The notes: generated by a model from the sequence alone, not told the origin. Shown: positions 10,821-20,536, numbered from the stretch's first letter. The stretch: 64,000 nucleotides of DNA from Propionibacteriaceae bacterium (GCA_027492675.1 JAPUEI010000075.1:107260-171259), one strand, 5' to 3'. Numbers and translations are program-made.

Positions 10821-11756
10821 GTGCTGATCTCGGTGGTCATCTGCTCGTACAACCGGCGTGACCACCTTGTGGCCGCCGTGGGCAGCGTGCTCGAGCAGAA
10901 GGGCGAGTACGAGCTCGTCGTGGTCGACAACCGGTCGAGCGACGGCACCGCGGAGGCCATGGCCGAGATCGTGCGGGACCACCCGCAGGTGCGCTACGTG
11001 TACGAGGAGCGGCCGGGGCTGGCCGTCGCGCGGAACACGGGATGGGGCGCGGCCACCGGCTCGTTCGTCGCGTTCCTCGACGACGACGCCCGCGTCGGAC
11101 CTGAGTGGCTGGAGACGGCCCGGGCACTCATCGAGCTCCACCAGGACGACCTCGCCTGCGTCGGCGGCCCGATCCACCCCTTTTACACGAGCGAGAAGCC
11201 CGACTGGTGGCAAGACGCGTACGAGATCCGCACGCGCGGAGACATCGAGCGCCCCCTCACGCCCGGTGAGTCCTTCTCGGGGTCGAACATGGTCTGGCGA
11301 CGCGACCTGCTGGCGACGTACGGGGGTTTCGACACCTCAGCGGGCATGAAGGGCGAGCAGCTGGGGATGGGGGAGGAGACTGCACTCTTCCGCCGGGTGT
11401 GGGAAGGCGAGGGCTCCCCGGTGTTCTGGTACTCGCCGGAGCTGAAGGTCTACCACTGGGTGCCGCCGGAGAAGATGACGATGACGTACATCCTCAAGAG
11501 GGCCACCGCCAACGGGCAGTTCGAGGCACGGTTCGCGCTCTCGCAGGCCGACGGCCTCGGCGGGCGGTTGCGGTTGGTCGGTCGTGCGGCGCGGACGGTG
11601 GCGGTGGAGATACCGAGGACCCTTCTCAAGCGTCGGCACTATCGGCGTACTCAGAACTGGTACTTCGAGCACTGCTTCATCCCCATCCAGCACGTGAGCA
11701 CGCTGCTCCGGCTGCTGGGGGTGCGCATCAGCGTGACGCAACGGGAGGCATCGTGA
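10821..11756 (+). CDS. Family 2 glycosyltransferase
   Basis: A 311-residue GT-A fold transferase. The N-terminal ISVVICSYNRRDHL and VVVDNRSSDGTAE, the metal-binding DDDARVG (about residues 91-97), and a later GEETALFRRVW acceptor-region motif all fit GT2. It begins with GTG at 10821, 10 nt after the previous stop, and its stop overlaps the next start as GTGA. The following gene is another glycosyltransferase, so the two probably act on one glycan. The sugar and acceptor are unknown. Confidence 0.88.
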   Translation: MLISVVICSYNRRDHLVAAVGSVLEQKGEYELVVVDNRSSDGTAEAMAEIVRDHPQVRYVYEERPGLAVARNTGWGAATGSFVAFLDDDARVGPEWLETARALIELHQDDLACVGGPIHPFYTSEKPDWWQDAYEIRTRGDIERPLTPGESFSGSNMVWRRDLLATYGGFDTSAGMKGEQLGMGEETALFRRVWEGEGSPVFWYSPELKVYHWVPPEKMTMTYILKRATANGQFEARFALSQADGLGGRLRLVGRAARTVAVEIPRTLLKRRHYRRTQNWYFEHCFIPIQHVSTLLRLLGVRISVTQREAS

Positions 11757-12847
11757 AGGTCGTGCTCGGCGTCTGCGGCTTCGGGTATGGCCACAGCACG
11801 CGCCAGCGTCCGATCCTGGAGGGTCTGCTCGCGCGTGGACACGACGTGGTGTTGGTGACCAACGACCAGAGCTTCGAGGTCTTCTCCGAACAGTTCCCCG
11901 AGGTCACCAACATGCGCGTCCGGGTGCCGGTCATCCACGCGACGCCGGACGGGATCGATTTCGACGCGACCGCGGACGACGAGCGCAACTCCTCACCCGA
12001 GGCGAACGCCGCGTTCTGGCGAGCGTGCGGCATGGTCCAGGCACGGTTCGGGCGGCCCGACGTGGTGATCAGCGACTACGACCAGGTGTCCGGGCAGATC
12101 GCGTACCTGTTCGACGTGCCGCTGGTCACGCTGGACCAGCAGAGCAAGTTCCTCGGCTTCCAATGCCCGCCCATCGGCGACTACACCCCGTACGAGCATC
12201 GGATGCGCCTGGGCTACTTCTTCCCCAAGGCCCGCGTCCGGATCGCGACGTCGTTCTTCACGGTGGGGTACGAGCCGGTGCCCGAGTACCCGGTCACGGT
12301 CATCCCGCCGATCCTCGGCCACGACGTCCGGGGTCTGGTTGCGGAGCCCGAGGAACGGCACGTGACGGTGTACGTGTCGGCCGCGAGCCACGTCGAGCAG
12401 TCCGTGGAGGAGCTCGTCGAGGTGTTCGCCGGGTTCCCCGAGCATCGGTTCGACGTCTTCGTGGACACCACGGTCGCTGAGGTGCCGCCGAACGTGACCG
12501 TACGGCACACCGACAGGGCGGCCTTCGTGGACAGCCTGCGCCGGTCATCGGCTGTCGTCTCGACAGCGGGCCACAATCTCGTGACCGAGGCGCTGTACCT
12601 GCGGGTGCCGATGTTCCTGCTCCCGTTCGCGCACTACGAGCAGCAGTTGAACGCGCGGATCGTCACAGAGGAGGGCGTCGGTACGAGCGCGGCGTTGCTG
12701 ACGCCGGAGAACCTCGGCCACTTCCTCGCCAACCTCGACGGCTACCGCGAGTGCCAGGAGCGCAGCTCCCGCGTCTACGGGCGGTTCGATGGCGATACGG
12801 TCTTCCTCGACCTCCTGGAGTCGCTGCTGGACGGCGACCGGGGCTGA
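11753..12847 (+). CDS. GT-B glycosyltransferase, MGT/MurG-like
   Basis: A 364-residue GT-B fold enzyme. The N-terminal GVCGFGYGHSTRQRPILEGL resembles the donor/acceptor loop of the unnamed TIGR00661-type glycosyltransferases. The C-terminal STAGHNLVTEALYLRVPMFLLPF is the nucleotide-sugar binding region. The GTG start at 11753 overlaps the previous stop by 4 nt. It ends 17 nt before a ketopantoate-reductase-like gene. I infer a glycosylation pair with the GT2 gene; substrate unknown. Confidence 0.85.
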   Translation: MKVVLGVCGFGYGHSTRQRPILEGLLARGHDVVLVTNDQSFEVFSEQFPEVTNMRVRVPVIHATPDGIDFDATADDERNSSPEANAAFWRACGMVQARFGRPDVVISDYDQVSGQIAYLFDVPLVTLDQQSKFLGFQCPPIGDYTPYEHRMRLGYFFPKARVRIATSFFTVGYEPVPEYPVTVIPPILGHDVRGLVAEPEERHVTVYVSAASHVEQSVEELVEVFAGFPEHRFDVFVDTTVAEVPPNVTVRHTDRAAFVDSLRRSSAVVSTAGHNLVTEALYLRVPMFLLPFAHYEQQLNARIVTEEGVGTSAALLTPENLGHFLANLDGYRECQERSSRVYGRFDGDTVFLDLLESLLDGDRG

Positions 12848-12864
12848 CGCCGAAAGGGGACCTC

Positions 12865-13806
12865 GTGACGACAGTCACCGTCATCGGGCTCGGAGCCGTG
12901 GGCGCCTCGTACGCCGCCCGCATGGTCGAGACCAGCCCCGAGGTGCGGCTGCGGGTCCTGGCGTCGGGAGACCGTGCGGAGCGACTGCGGCGCGACGGTG
13001 TCACAGTCAACGGCGTGCACCACCGCTTCGCCGTGGTGGAGCCTGGCCATCACGTCGAGCCCGCCGATGTCGTGGTGGTGGCGACGAAGTGCCACGACCT
13101 GCCCGAGGTCGTCGACCAGCTCGCCGAACATGTGGGCCCCGGGACGACCATTCTCAGCCTGCTCAACGGCATCACCAGCGAGGCCCGGCTCGCGGAGGCG
13201 TTCCCGATGGCGTACGTGCCGTTGGCGGTGTGCGTCGGCATCGACGCGGTGCGACTCGGCGGTGACGTGCGCTACACGACGCTGGGCTGGGTCGAACTCG
13301 GCGATCGGGTCGCGGGGGAGCCCTCGCCCCGTCTCGTACAGCTCGAGCATCTCCTCACCGATCTCGGCGTCGTGTGCAAGGTCCGTGCCGACATGGTGCG
13401 CGGACTGTGGTGGAAGTTCCTCGTCAACGTCGGGGTCAACCAGGTCACGGCCCTGCTGGAGGCGCCGTACGCGATCGTCCAGCGGCCAGGACCGGGACGC
13501 GAGCTGGTCGTCGCCGCTCAGCGCGAGGTGGTCGCGGTGGCCGAGGCGGAGGGCGTGGACCTCACGGAGGCCGACATCGCGACCTTCCTCGACGTGATGA
13601 TGACCCTCGGCCCGGACAACTACACCTCAATGGCACAGGACGCCATGGCGCACCGCCGCACGGAGGTCGACGAGTTCGCCGGCGCGGTGGTGCGGCTGGG
13701 GGAGTCCCACGGGATCCCCACGCCCGTGAACCGGGTGTTGCTGCAGGCGTTCCTCGCCAAGCACGAGCTGTGGGGCGTCGGTGGACACGCTTCCGAGAAG
13801 ATCTGA
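12865..13806 (+). CDS. Ketopantoate reductase family (PanE/ApbA) oxidoreductase
   Basis: A 313-residue NAD(P)-dependent 2-oxo-acid reductase of the PanE/ApbA fold. The dinucleotide loop VTVIGLGAVGASYAARM is at the N-terminus, VVVVATKCHDL follows, and the catalytic-lysine region GLWWKFLVNVGVNQVTAL is present. The GTG at 12865 follows AAAGGGGA. It could make pantoate for coenzyme A, but PanE paralogues with other substrates are common, so I give no gene symbol. It is the last gene before base composition changes. Confidence 0.85.
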   Translation: MTTVTVIGLGAVGASYAARMVETSPEVRLRVLASGDRAERLRRDGVTVNGVHHRFAVVEPGHHVEPADVVVVATKCHDLPEVVDQLAEHVGPGTTILSLLNGITSEARLAEAFPMAYVPLAVCVGIDAVRLGGDVRYTTLGWVELGDRVAGEPSPRLVQLEHLLTDLGVVCKVRADMVRGLWWKFLVNVGVNQVTALLEAPYAIVQRPGPGRELVVAAQREVVAVAEAEGVDLTEADIATFLDVMMTLGPDNYTSMAQDAMAHRRTEVDEFAGAVVRLGESHGIPTPVNRVLLQAFLAKHELWGVGGHASEKI

Positions 13807-14523
13807 CGACGGCCGCGAGTGACAGGCGGGGTCCATCTCGTAGCAACGTCCGCTCATGCCGATGTGAGCGTGTCCGCCGAGAGTGGTGCGTCCGCCGGCG
13901 CCGAAGAGCTGACGCACTGGACGGCCAGACCAGGTGATGCGCAGGCAGGGAGATTTCGTTCGGAGGATTCTCGTCCCCCGGTGGGTCTCATGCCGGGATC
14001 TCGCAGGAACACCGGCCGGCGCGCCTCCGTTGAGCGTCTGCGCGGGCGCATCGACAACCCTAGATGCAGTGGTGCTGACCGATGTGACATGTCGCCTGGT
14101 CTTTCTCGTGTCCCGGAGCGGCCTCGAAGCCGAGCGAAAGGCTTTTCGAGGGCACAACGAATCAAGTTCGATCGACGAGCGACCGTTCTGCCTTCTCCAC
14201 GCATGGGAGGATGTGCCAAGCGGAGTGGGCAGACCGCAGGCCTTAATCAACCCGCGCTTGAATGACTATGATTACGTTGTAATGCTATCCATGATCGTTG
14301 GGGTTTGCCTCGGACGAATCTCAGCGATCAGTACGGGTACGCATGGGGCCATTTTGAAGGGCCTAGGTCGGGGACGATGAACACGCTTCCGCCACCCTCG
14401 ATTAGAGACGCCAGTGAGCCTGATACAGGATTCGCCGCGTGGCCCTAGCGGTGATGCCTGCGAGGAAGTGTCGGGTGGATCGTCCGAAGCCATAGGTTTC
14501 GGGAGAGCAACGAAGGAGACTCA
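13807..14523. other. Intergenic stretch, no gene seen
   Basis: The open frames here lack plausible starts and read as low-complexity Arg/Pro/Ser shadows. Around 14260-14350 the sequence is AT-richer and may hold the promoter of the DUF2971 gene, but no clear -35/-10 pair stands out. Confidence 0.5.
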
Positions 14524-15357
14524 ATGACCGACTTTGAACACCTGCTCACTGCGACCCGAACCAGGACCCCGCTTCTGTACCACTACACGTCACGCCAGGG
14601 GCTCCGAGCCATCCTGGAGACGGGCCAACTCCGGCTCAACACCCTGGATCGGATGAACGATCCGCGCGAGCGCAGGGAGTGGCTGGCCGACGGAATCTTC
14701 CCTCCACCCGGGCTAACCCCTGCGAGCCTCCGGAACCACGCAAAAGTGGTCGGCCAGATTCACGCACTGTTACGTCTAGCCGCTCGCGTCGCCTGCCTAA
14801 CCGCTGACCGGCCCCGTGATCGGGCGGGTGACCCATTGGCCTTCTTTCACAAGGGTTGGGGAAGGGCCAGGATGTGGGAGCAGTACGCCCAGCAGCACGA
14901 GGGGGCTGTGCTGGTCTTTGAGCGGGATGCCCTCATCATGGCATTGGATGCAGGTTGCAAACTCGGCGAGGGTGACGTCTTTTCGCCTAGCAGCATGCAA
15001 TATGAGGACCGCCGCCTGTCCATCCCGATCAGCGGCGCCTACAATACGATCGAGGCGATCAACGATGTGACGTCCAAAGGATCCTCGGTGCGAGACCTCT
15101 TCTTCGTCAAAAACAGAGATTGGGAAGGAGAAACAGAATTCCGAATTCTGTTCGTCTACGGGGAAGAGGCAGCGTTTGCGCACTCCGGACTTCCACTCGG
15201 GGTCTCTTACCAGGACAGCCTTCGCGGCGTCGTCCTGGGAGAACGCTGGCACGGGGCACGCTGGCTGGCCCCTCTAGCCAAGCATCGAGGCATCGAGACA
15301 TCGATCGTTAAGTGTGACTGGGAGAATGGCGCACCGGTCATACGAAGATACCCGTAG
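14524..15357 (+). CDS. DUF2971 domain protein
   Basis: A 277-residue soluble protein. The N-terminal LLYHYTSRQGLRAILETGQL followed by NTLDRMNDPRERREW is the signature of DUF2971, and the central MWEQYAQQHEGAVLVFERD also fits. The biochemical function is not established; members are frequent in accessory and defence-rich regions. The ATG follows AAGGAG at 14512-14517. It stands alone, with about 500 nt of non-coding sequence on its 3' side. Confidence 0.85.
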   Translation: MTDFEHLLTATRTRTPLLYHYTSRQGLRAILETGQLRLNTLDRMNDPRERREWLADGIFPPPGLTPASLRNHAKVVGQIHALLRLAARVACLTADRPRDRAGDPLAFFHKGWGRARMWEQYAQQHEGAVLVFERDALIMALDAGCKLGEGDVFSPSSMQYEDRRLSIPISGAYNTIEAINDVTSKGSSVRDLFFVKNRDWEGETEFRILFVYGEEAAFAHSGLPLGVSYQDSLRGVVLGERWHGARWLAPLAKHRGIETSIVKCDWENGAPVIRRYP

Positions 15358-15864
15358 CGCCCTCTCGGCGGCAGTCGCAGAACGGGCCTGAAGAGATCCA
15401 TGTCTAATAATGAGATCAACTGGCGCCCGCCTCTTTCCCGCGTAGCAGCTCAACGTGCGCTCTTGTCGCCCACCGTCAGTCTGCCGCCGGTGGACCGGTG
15501 ACGCGCGGCGGCCCTTCACGTTCTCCCTTACTCACTCCCGAGGATCGCCCGAATGCGAGTTCACGGGGCTCGTATCGGTTCGAGCTCACCGCTTGGGGAT
15601 GAGAGGGAGCCTGATCCTGAACGACCGGGGTAGGCGGCGGTCCGTTTATCAGTGGCTGCTCTAGCCTCGCCACCGTCAAAAGTCTCGGGCACGTCGGGCC
15701 GGCCGCGAGCTTGGCGGTTCAGAAAATAGGCGTTCGAGAACACCACGGACGGCGGGCAGGCTACGCGCGCCAGCTCGGGCTGTGATCCTGGTCGGACCCG
15801 TGGGCGATCGCGCACCCGGGGACAATTCCTGCATCACCGGTATGGCATTTGTGCCGAACCAGCC
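15358..15864. other. Intergenic stretch, no gene seen
   Basis: About 500 nt between the DUF2971 gene and the 3' end of a minus-strand gene. Short open frames show no codon bias or start signal. I see no repeat or structured element here. Confidence 0.5.
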
Positions 15865-16278
15865 CTATGCGACCCTTCTCTGGATCTCCGCCTGCACTGC
15901 GTTGGCAAGGAACTTGGGGATAGGAGATTGGGTATTGTCGGTGTTCAGCCAGAACCTGCCGGTGAGGTGTCCAAAGTCGTTAAAATCGATGCTTGCTGTC
16001 CAGGTTGTTAGGCCGCTGTTCGATCGTACTTCGAGGAAGACGACCAGCCCGGTGATGCTGACATCCAGGAGTCTCGGCGTCTTCTTCGCGATCTCGCCAA
16101 TGAGATCCTGGAAGTCCTGGTAGCTGAGGCGGTCGTCGAAAACGAGTGGGGAGTTCCTGCGTCGTTCTTCTTCTTCGGCTCGGCGCTTGGTCTCCCTGCC
16201 ATGGACATACAACGCGCGGGACACCACGCCAGCTAGGGCAACGGCGCCTGCAACGACAGCTTTGTCGACGAGCCCCAT
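15865..16278 (-). CDS. Hypothetical membrane-anchored protein
   Basis: A 137-residue protein of no recognised family. An N-terminal hydrophobic segment (about residues 4-24, VDKAVVAGAVALAGVVSRAL) is followed by a charged stretch (GRETKRRAEEEERRR), then a mixed alpha/beta domain of about 90 residues. I chose the ATG at 16278 because GGGAGGA lies just upstream, rather than the longer frame start at 16356. It is divergent from the three-gene module at 16540 and may share its regulatory region. Confidence 0.65.
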   Translation of the reverse strand: MGLVDKAVVAGAVALAGVVSRALYVHGRETKRRAEEEERRRNSPLVFDDRLSYQDFQDLIGEIAKKTPRLLDVSITGLVVFLEVRSNSGLTTWTASIDFNDFGHLTGRFWLNTDNTQSPIPKFLANAVQAEIQRRVA

Positions 16279-16539
16279 TCTTCCTCCCTTCGAGTGGTAG
16301 TCTCTGGACAGGCTAGCCGACTCGCGATGCACGCGAGTGACGGGGTGGGGTTTCACTTTTCGGCCCGGATCCGATCGACGGCCTCCGCACCAACAAACTG
16401 TCGGAGGCGACCATTACGCTGCTTCTCACAGCACGTGACTTGAGGTCAGACAAGGCGTGATGCAGTGAAGCCCGGTGCGGGCTGCGCAGCGGATCGGCCT
16501 CCCGAGGCCCGTCGGTCACAATCAGTAGGGGGAGCACTC

Positions 16540-17070
16540 GTGGCCAAGGACCAGATCTTCAAGTCACTCGATGCGCTGGTGCCTATCGTCAAGGTCCTCA
16601 ACGAGGCAGGCGAGGCTGTCAAGGACAAGAGCAGGACGATAGCGAACAGTGCCATCCCTGATGTCTTGGCCGCAGCGGCGGGGGCCGGGATTGGAGGCCT
16701 TGCGTCCTTCACTGCTCTCTACGGCCTCGGAACGGTTGGCCTCAGCGCCGCAGGGATCACCTCTGGCCTGGCGACCGCCGGGGCCCTGGTCGGCGGAGGG
16801 ATGGTCGCCGGAGTCTTTGTGTTGGCGGCCCCTGTTGCAATCCTGGCCGTCGGTGGTGTGTTGATTGCGGGAGCGATCAAGGGAAGTCAACTCCGTCAAG
16901 AGAAGGAACGTCTTCTTCAGGCCGCGGTGGAGAAGCACCACGCGATTGTGGAGGCGCTGCATGAAGAGGTGAATGCGACCAAGCAACGGGCCGATTACCT
17001 CAACGCCCTCAACGTCCTCTTACAGAAGGCGATTCATGACTTGCAGGCTGACTTGGGAGAAGCCGCCTGA
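16540..17070 (+). CDS. Glycine-rich membrane protein with C-terminal coiled coil
   Basis: A 176-residue protein starting at GTG 16540 after AGGGGGAG (16527-16534). After a short amphipathic N-terminus, residues ~46-113 form a very hydrophobic, Gly/Ala-rich block with repeated small-residue spacing (LSAAGITSGLATAGALVGGG), like a glycine-zipper membrane domain. Residues ~114-176 are a charged amphipathic helix, probably a coiled coil (QLRQEKERLLQAAVEKHHAI). The small-residue pattern faintly recalls the eukaryotic ISG12/IFI6 membrane domain, an idea only. It is the first gene of a module; the next start is 34 nt downstream. Function unknown. Confidence 0.75.
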   Translation: MAKDQIFKSLDALVPIVKVLNEAGEAVKDKSRTIANSAIPDVLAAAAGAGIGGLASFTALYGLGTVGLSAAGITSGLATAGALVGGGMVAGVFVLAAPVAILAVGGVLIAGAIKGSQLRQEKERLLQAAVEKHHAIVEALHEEVNATKQRADYLNALNVLLQKAIHDLQADLGEAA

Positions 17071-17104
17071 TGACGCTTACCTGCCAGGTGTCGAGAAGGC
17101 GGCG

Positions 17105-18535
17105 GTGTCGGTGATGCCCGATCGACGGCTTTCTGACGGCGAAAGAGACCTGCTGCGGGTCATCAATAAGGAACAGGCCCGAGCCCTGGACGTTCCGTCG
17201 CTGAACGACACCCAGCTGACCCTCGACGCCAGGATCGCCGAAAGTGAGGAGTTGCTGCTCTCCCTCGGCGTGAAAGGGCAGCTGGAACTCGCTCAACAGG
17301 GCACGGACCATCCCAACGTCAGACGGGAACTGGTCATTCGTCCGTTCAGGCAGTTGCTTGAGGACGCGCTCGGAAACCAAACAGAAGAAATTGGTTTCGA
17401 GAACCTCTTCGGCGCTGAGGAGATGGACGCTAACCGCGACTACATACGTCAGCTCAACGCAGACTTCGACGCCGTTCACGAATTGGATGCCCTTGACGTG
17501 ATCATACCTGCTCTGGCGGGGACTCTGAGTGGCGCCGTGGATTGCGCCCTGGGGGGCTTCATGACTGGGGGCGGGGGCGTCAGGACTCCGAACGCCATGT
17601 CGCAGTTCGTGAGGGAGCTCTTCGACAAGGCGCTCCCTGCGGAGACCATCAAGAAGCTCGAAGACATCGCCAAGGTTCCCTACGACGCCCTCAACTACGA
17701 CAACCGGGGCAACGTCATCGTGGGGACCATCGTTGAAGGGTTAAGTCCGATCTTCCACCACGAAGTGTCCCTTGCCCACGATCCGATTCTCGGATTCGTA
17801 TTCGGCACGCTGGACATGATGCATGGGACCGTGACGACCCTGGACTTCAACGGCCACTTCGTCATCCAGGCGGCAGAAGGCTTCAGCGACCGGAAGGCGC
17901 AAGAGGTGTTCGAGGCCTTGGCCACGGTGTTCCTCCATATGCTCTCCGACGTCAACGGCTCATCCAGTGCGAAGAACGGGGGCATGGGCCTGCCTGCGCC
18001 CTTCATGGCGCTGTTCAGCGAGCTGCAGTTCGGAAGATTCGGCGACACCGAGACCATCGCAGAACTCGTCAAGAGCATGTTCTACCAGGGCTACGACTTC
18101 AGGCACTTCTGCTCCATGTCGATCCCAGGGATGATCACAGAGGTCATCGTGCGGGTGTCCTACTTCGCCAAGAGGCTGCACGAGGGTTACTCCGTGAGCG
18201 AGGCGACCCCTGTCGGACTCAGTCACACGAAGAAGCCGAAGCTCGCCACAACGCTGTTCATCGGCCATTCCGCCAGCACTGCAATGAACGCGGCGAAGGT
18301 GGCCTTCACGCAGAACCCCCTGAACATCAACTACCCCCAGTGGCTCGCCTTCGCCAGATACTCCGTGGAGCAACTGCAGTGGGCCCTGATCGACAAGCCG
18401 GCACTTCGGGACCAGTACGTGAGAAGCGCCATCAATGATGAGTGGAACCAGCTCTCGACCCGGGTCGACTCACTCTGGGGCGACGTCAGCTACCAATCGG
18501 GTTGCAGCGCACGCCGTCCCCTGGATGCTTCATGA
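17105..18535 (+). CDS. Large protein of unrecognised family, middle gene of module
   Basis: A 476-residue protein. I chose GTG 17105, about 6 nt after GAGAAGG; ATG 17114 is an alternative. The first ~110 residues look helical and charged. A hydrophobic stretch (LDVIIPALAGTLSGAVDCAL) lies near residue 140. Strongly patterned segments follow, including VSLAHDPILGFVFGTLDMMHG and GHSASTAMNAAKVAF, with conserved-looking His and Asp residues. I believe similar proteins occur in accessory regions of many bacteria paired with a small membrane protein, but I cannot name a family or function. The stop overlaps the next start as ATGA. Confidence 0.78.
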   Translation: MSVMPDRRLSDGERDLLRVINKEQARALDVPSLNDTQLTLDARIAESEELLLSLGVKGQLELAQQGTDHPNVRRELVIRPFRQLLEDALGNQTEEIGFENLFGAEEMDANRDYIRQLNADFDAVHELDALDVIIPALAGTLSGAVDCALGGFMTGGGGVRTPNAMSQFVRELFDKALPAETIKKLEDIAKVPYDALNYDNRGNVIVGTIVEGLSPIFHHEVSLAHDPILGFVFGTLDMMHGTVTTLDFNGHFVIQAAEGFSDRKAQEVFEALATVFLHMLSDVNGSSSAKNGGMGLPAPFMALFSELQFGRFGDTETIAELVKSMFYQGYDFRHFCSMSIPGMITEVIVRVSYFAKRLHEGYSVSEATPVGLSHTKKPKLATTLFIGHSASTAMNAAKVAFTQNPLNINYPQWLAFARYSVEQLQWALIDKPALRDQYVRSAINDEWNQLSTRVDSLWGDVSYQSGCSARRPLDAS

Positions 18536-19224
18536 CCGACGCAGTCAGGGTGGACTGCGTCTATGGGACCCATCCGATCATGCCGCTCCTGGGGAGTGTG
18601 GGCGAGGATCGCGGCCCGGCGAACTCGCAGGCGGCCAGTACCCGAGGTTGGCAGAATACGTGTGTGTTGGAGACGGCGGGACGGGTCCTCGTGGTCCTGT
18701 TTGTGCTGGCGAACGTGGTCGGATGGACCTTGATCCTGCTGCCAGGAGTTGTGAAGAGGCTCCGCCACGACCCCACGCCCACGTTCCCTCCGATACTTTT
18801 GACCAGAGCCATGGGCCGGGATGGGGCGAGTAACGCTGCTGTGTTGTGCGACGCCGTCCAGTCGGTTGTCCCCGCCGTGGTCGTCTCGGAAGCTGAGGAG
18901 CCGAATCAGATCCTGTTGAAGGCTCCTCCCGGCCCGGGCGGGGACATCCTCGTCTGCTGGGATGAGCCGAGTCGAGCCGACGGTAGCGGCAGGTTCTACC
19001 TGGAATTCTCCGCACTGGGCAGTGGGTTGGTGTACGAGCTGGACAAGGAGACCGACGTGCTGTCGGCGTTCTGGATCTCGGTCGGATACCTCCGCGAGGG
19101 AGCCGTCGAGGCCAACGGATACGCGTGGGTCCATGTCAGAGAGGCGGTGCTATGGCATCGCTTCTCATCCACGAGGGCTGTCAGTGACTATGAACCAAAA
19201 TGGGTGACTGAGACGCCTGCCTGA
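18532..19224 (+). CDS. Hypothetical single-pass membrane protein, third gene of module
   Basis: A 230-residue protein, coupled to the previous gene by an ATGA overlap. It has about 45 polar residues, one transmembrane segment (GRVLVVLFVLANVVGWTLILL), and a predicted outer or cytoplasmic domain of about 150 residues rich in beta-like segments (GRFYLEFSALGSGLVYELD). No known motif is visible. Internal starts near the membrane segment are possible. The coupling suggests that the three products work together. Confidence 0.7.
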   Translation: MTDAVRVDCVYGTHPIMPLLGSVGEDRGPANSQAASTRGWQNTCVLETAGRVLVVLFVLANVVGWTLILLPGVVKRLRHDPTPTFPPILLTRAMGRDGASNAAVLCDAVQSVVPAVVVSEAEEPNQILLKAPPGPGGDILVCWDEPSRADGSGRFYLEFSALGSGLVYELDKETDVLSAFWISVGYLREGAVEANGYAWVHVREAVLWHRFSSTRAVSDYEPKWVTETPA

Positions 19225-19374
19225 GCCACTCATTGCCCACTACTGAGCCAGTGAGATCTGACCCATCGATGCGGCAAGCCCTTCAACCGCTGCAGTCGCA
19301 CCTTCGGGAAGATCCTCAACTGCCGCGGATGGCGCGTGCCCCTTGCGGCGGAGGGGGAGAGACCTGCGGTGAGG

Positions 19375-20163
19375 TCACTCGCAGAGGAGTCTGGCCCTGT
19401 CGTCGATGAGGCGGCCGATGTGGTCGTGGTCGTGGCGGACGTCGCTGTAGACCGGAGAGTGGAAGGTCACTGAGAACAGCTGCTGGACGTAGCGGAGGAT
19501 CCCGGAGCGGTACCGCTGATCCCCCGCGCACAGCCGCTCGGCCACGTCCGGATGATCTGTCAACGCGCGGTCGATGACATGGATCAGCCGACCGGGGTCC
19601 GGATCCTCAGCGAGCTCGACAAGCAACTCGGAGGCGGCCATGCCGAAGGCCCAGTACTGGCTCCACGGCGACGTTGCTGCCACGATCCGTGCCGGCCCTG
19701 GTGCGGCCGGCCACATCTGCAGCAGATAACGATCCGGACCCGGCGTGCCCGAAGGCCCCGGCTGGTCTTTGGTCACTTGCCCGTCAAGGACGACGTACCG
19801 CACCCGGATATCAGCATCAGCTGGTACTGGAACCGGGAAACCTCCCGCGCCGGCGAACCCGTAGACCCACACCGGAACCCCATCGGAACGTGAGGACCAC
19901 GACTGGCCGGTGCGGACAGAGAACTCGACGGCCGCGTCCCACCACTGGTAGATCGGAGGCTCCGCATCCAGGAACTGCACCTCGACAGCGATGGTCCCGT
20001 GGTGCCTCGCTGTAGTTAGGCGCACGTGTTCGTCGCCGTCGTTGGTAGCCAAACCAACAGCAGTGGGGAATCCCGAAATTCCACCGCCATCGCCAAGAAA
20101 GAGGTCGAACTGCGAGCAATCAGCATCAACCTCACCGGTCACAATCGCCGCTTTCTGCGACAT
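19375..20163 (-). CDS. Hypothetical protein
   Basis: A 262-residue protein, unrecognised. The ATG at 20163 has GAGAGGGGGG upstream; a longer frame start at 20184 is less likely. It looks like an all-soluble beta-rich domain in the first half (HVRLTTARHHGTIAVEVQFL) and a helical C-terminal part (IGRLIDDRARLLCE). No membrane segment, nuclease or nucleotide-binding motif is seen. It stands alone on the minus strand; the 150 nt between its stop and the upstream plus-strand gene show nothing. Confidence 0.6.
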   Translation of the reverse strand: MSQKAAIVTGEVDADCSQFDLFLGDGGGISGFPTAVGLATNDGDEHVRLTTARHHGTIAVEVQFLDAEPPIYQWWDAAVEFSVRTGQSWSSRSDGVPVWVYGFAGAGGFPVPVPADADIRVRYVVLDGQVTKDQPGPSGTPGPDRYLLQMWPAAPGPARIVAATSPWSQYWAFGMAASELLVELAEDPDPGRLIHVIDRALTDHPDVAERLCAGDQRYRSGILRYVQQLFSVTFHSPVYSDVRHDHDHIGRLIDDRARLLCE

Positions 20164-20287
20164 GCCCCCCCCTCTCGTCGGCAATCACCGCACACTATCG
20201 ACAATTGGGAACTGTAGCTTCACGCTGCCGCCCACTCTTGGAGCGGCACGTCCGGATCTGCCCCGATCGGTGGGGATGGTTCGCCAA

Positions 20288-20536
20288 TCACACGGACCTG
20301 TAGATGGCGATGCTGTCGTCACCATCGGCTGAGCCGAACCGGCCAGCGCCGACGTCCCTGCAAAGGGCACCACAACGGCAGGACTGATCCTTGTCTGGAT
20401 AGAGGCTCAGAAGATCGCCGCAGCGATTGCACCTGCCGAAGAGGTCGGACCGGGTTGCCCAACCGACTCCAGAACCGGTGGCCGACGGACCCCAGCCGAT
20501 GAAGTCATACCCCGGAACCCCAAGCGGTGATGACAT
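20288..20536 (-). CDS. Small zinc-ribbon-like hypothetical protein
   Basis: An 82-residue protein with a cysteine cluster (RCNRCGDLL, then SCRCGALC about 13 residues on) that could bind one zinc, followed by GAGRFGSADGDDSIAIYR. The pattern and the regular codon use argue that it is real. Function unknown. It is divergent from the gene at 20606. Confidence 0.6.
   Translation of the reverse strand: MSSPLGVPGYDFIGWGPSATGSGVGWATRSDLFGRCNRCGDLLSLYPDKDQSCRCGALCRDVGAGRFGSADGDDSIAIYRSV

Noticed and set aside
13854..14380. Coding frames in the gap before the DUF2971 gene
   Set aside because: Both strands have open frames of 120-150 codons, but they are low-complexity, lack starts with ribosome-binding sites and show no domain pattern.
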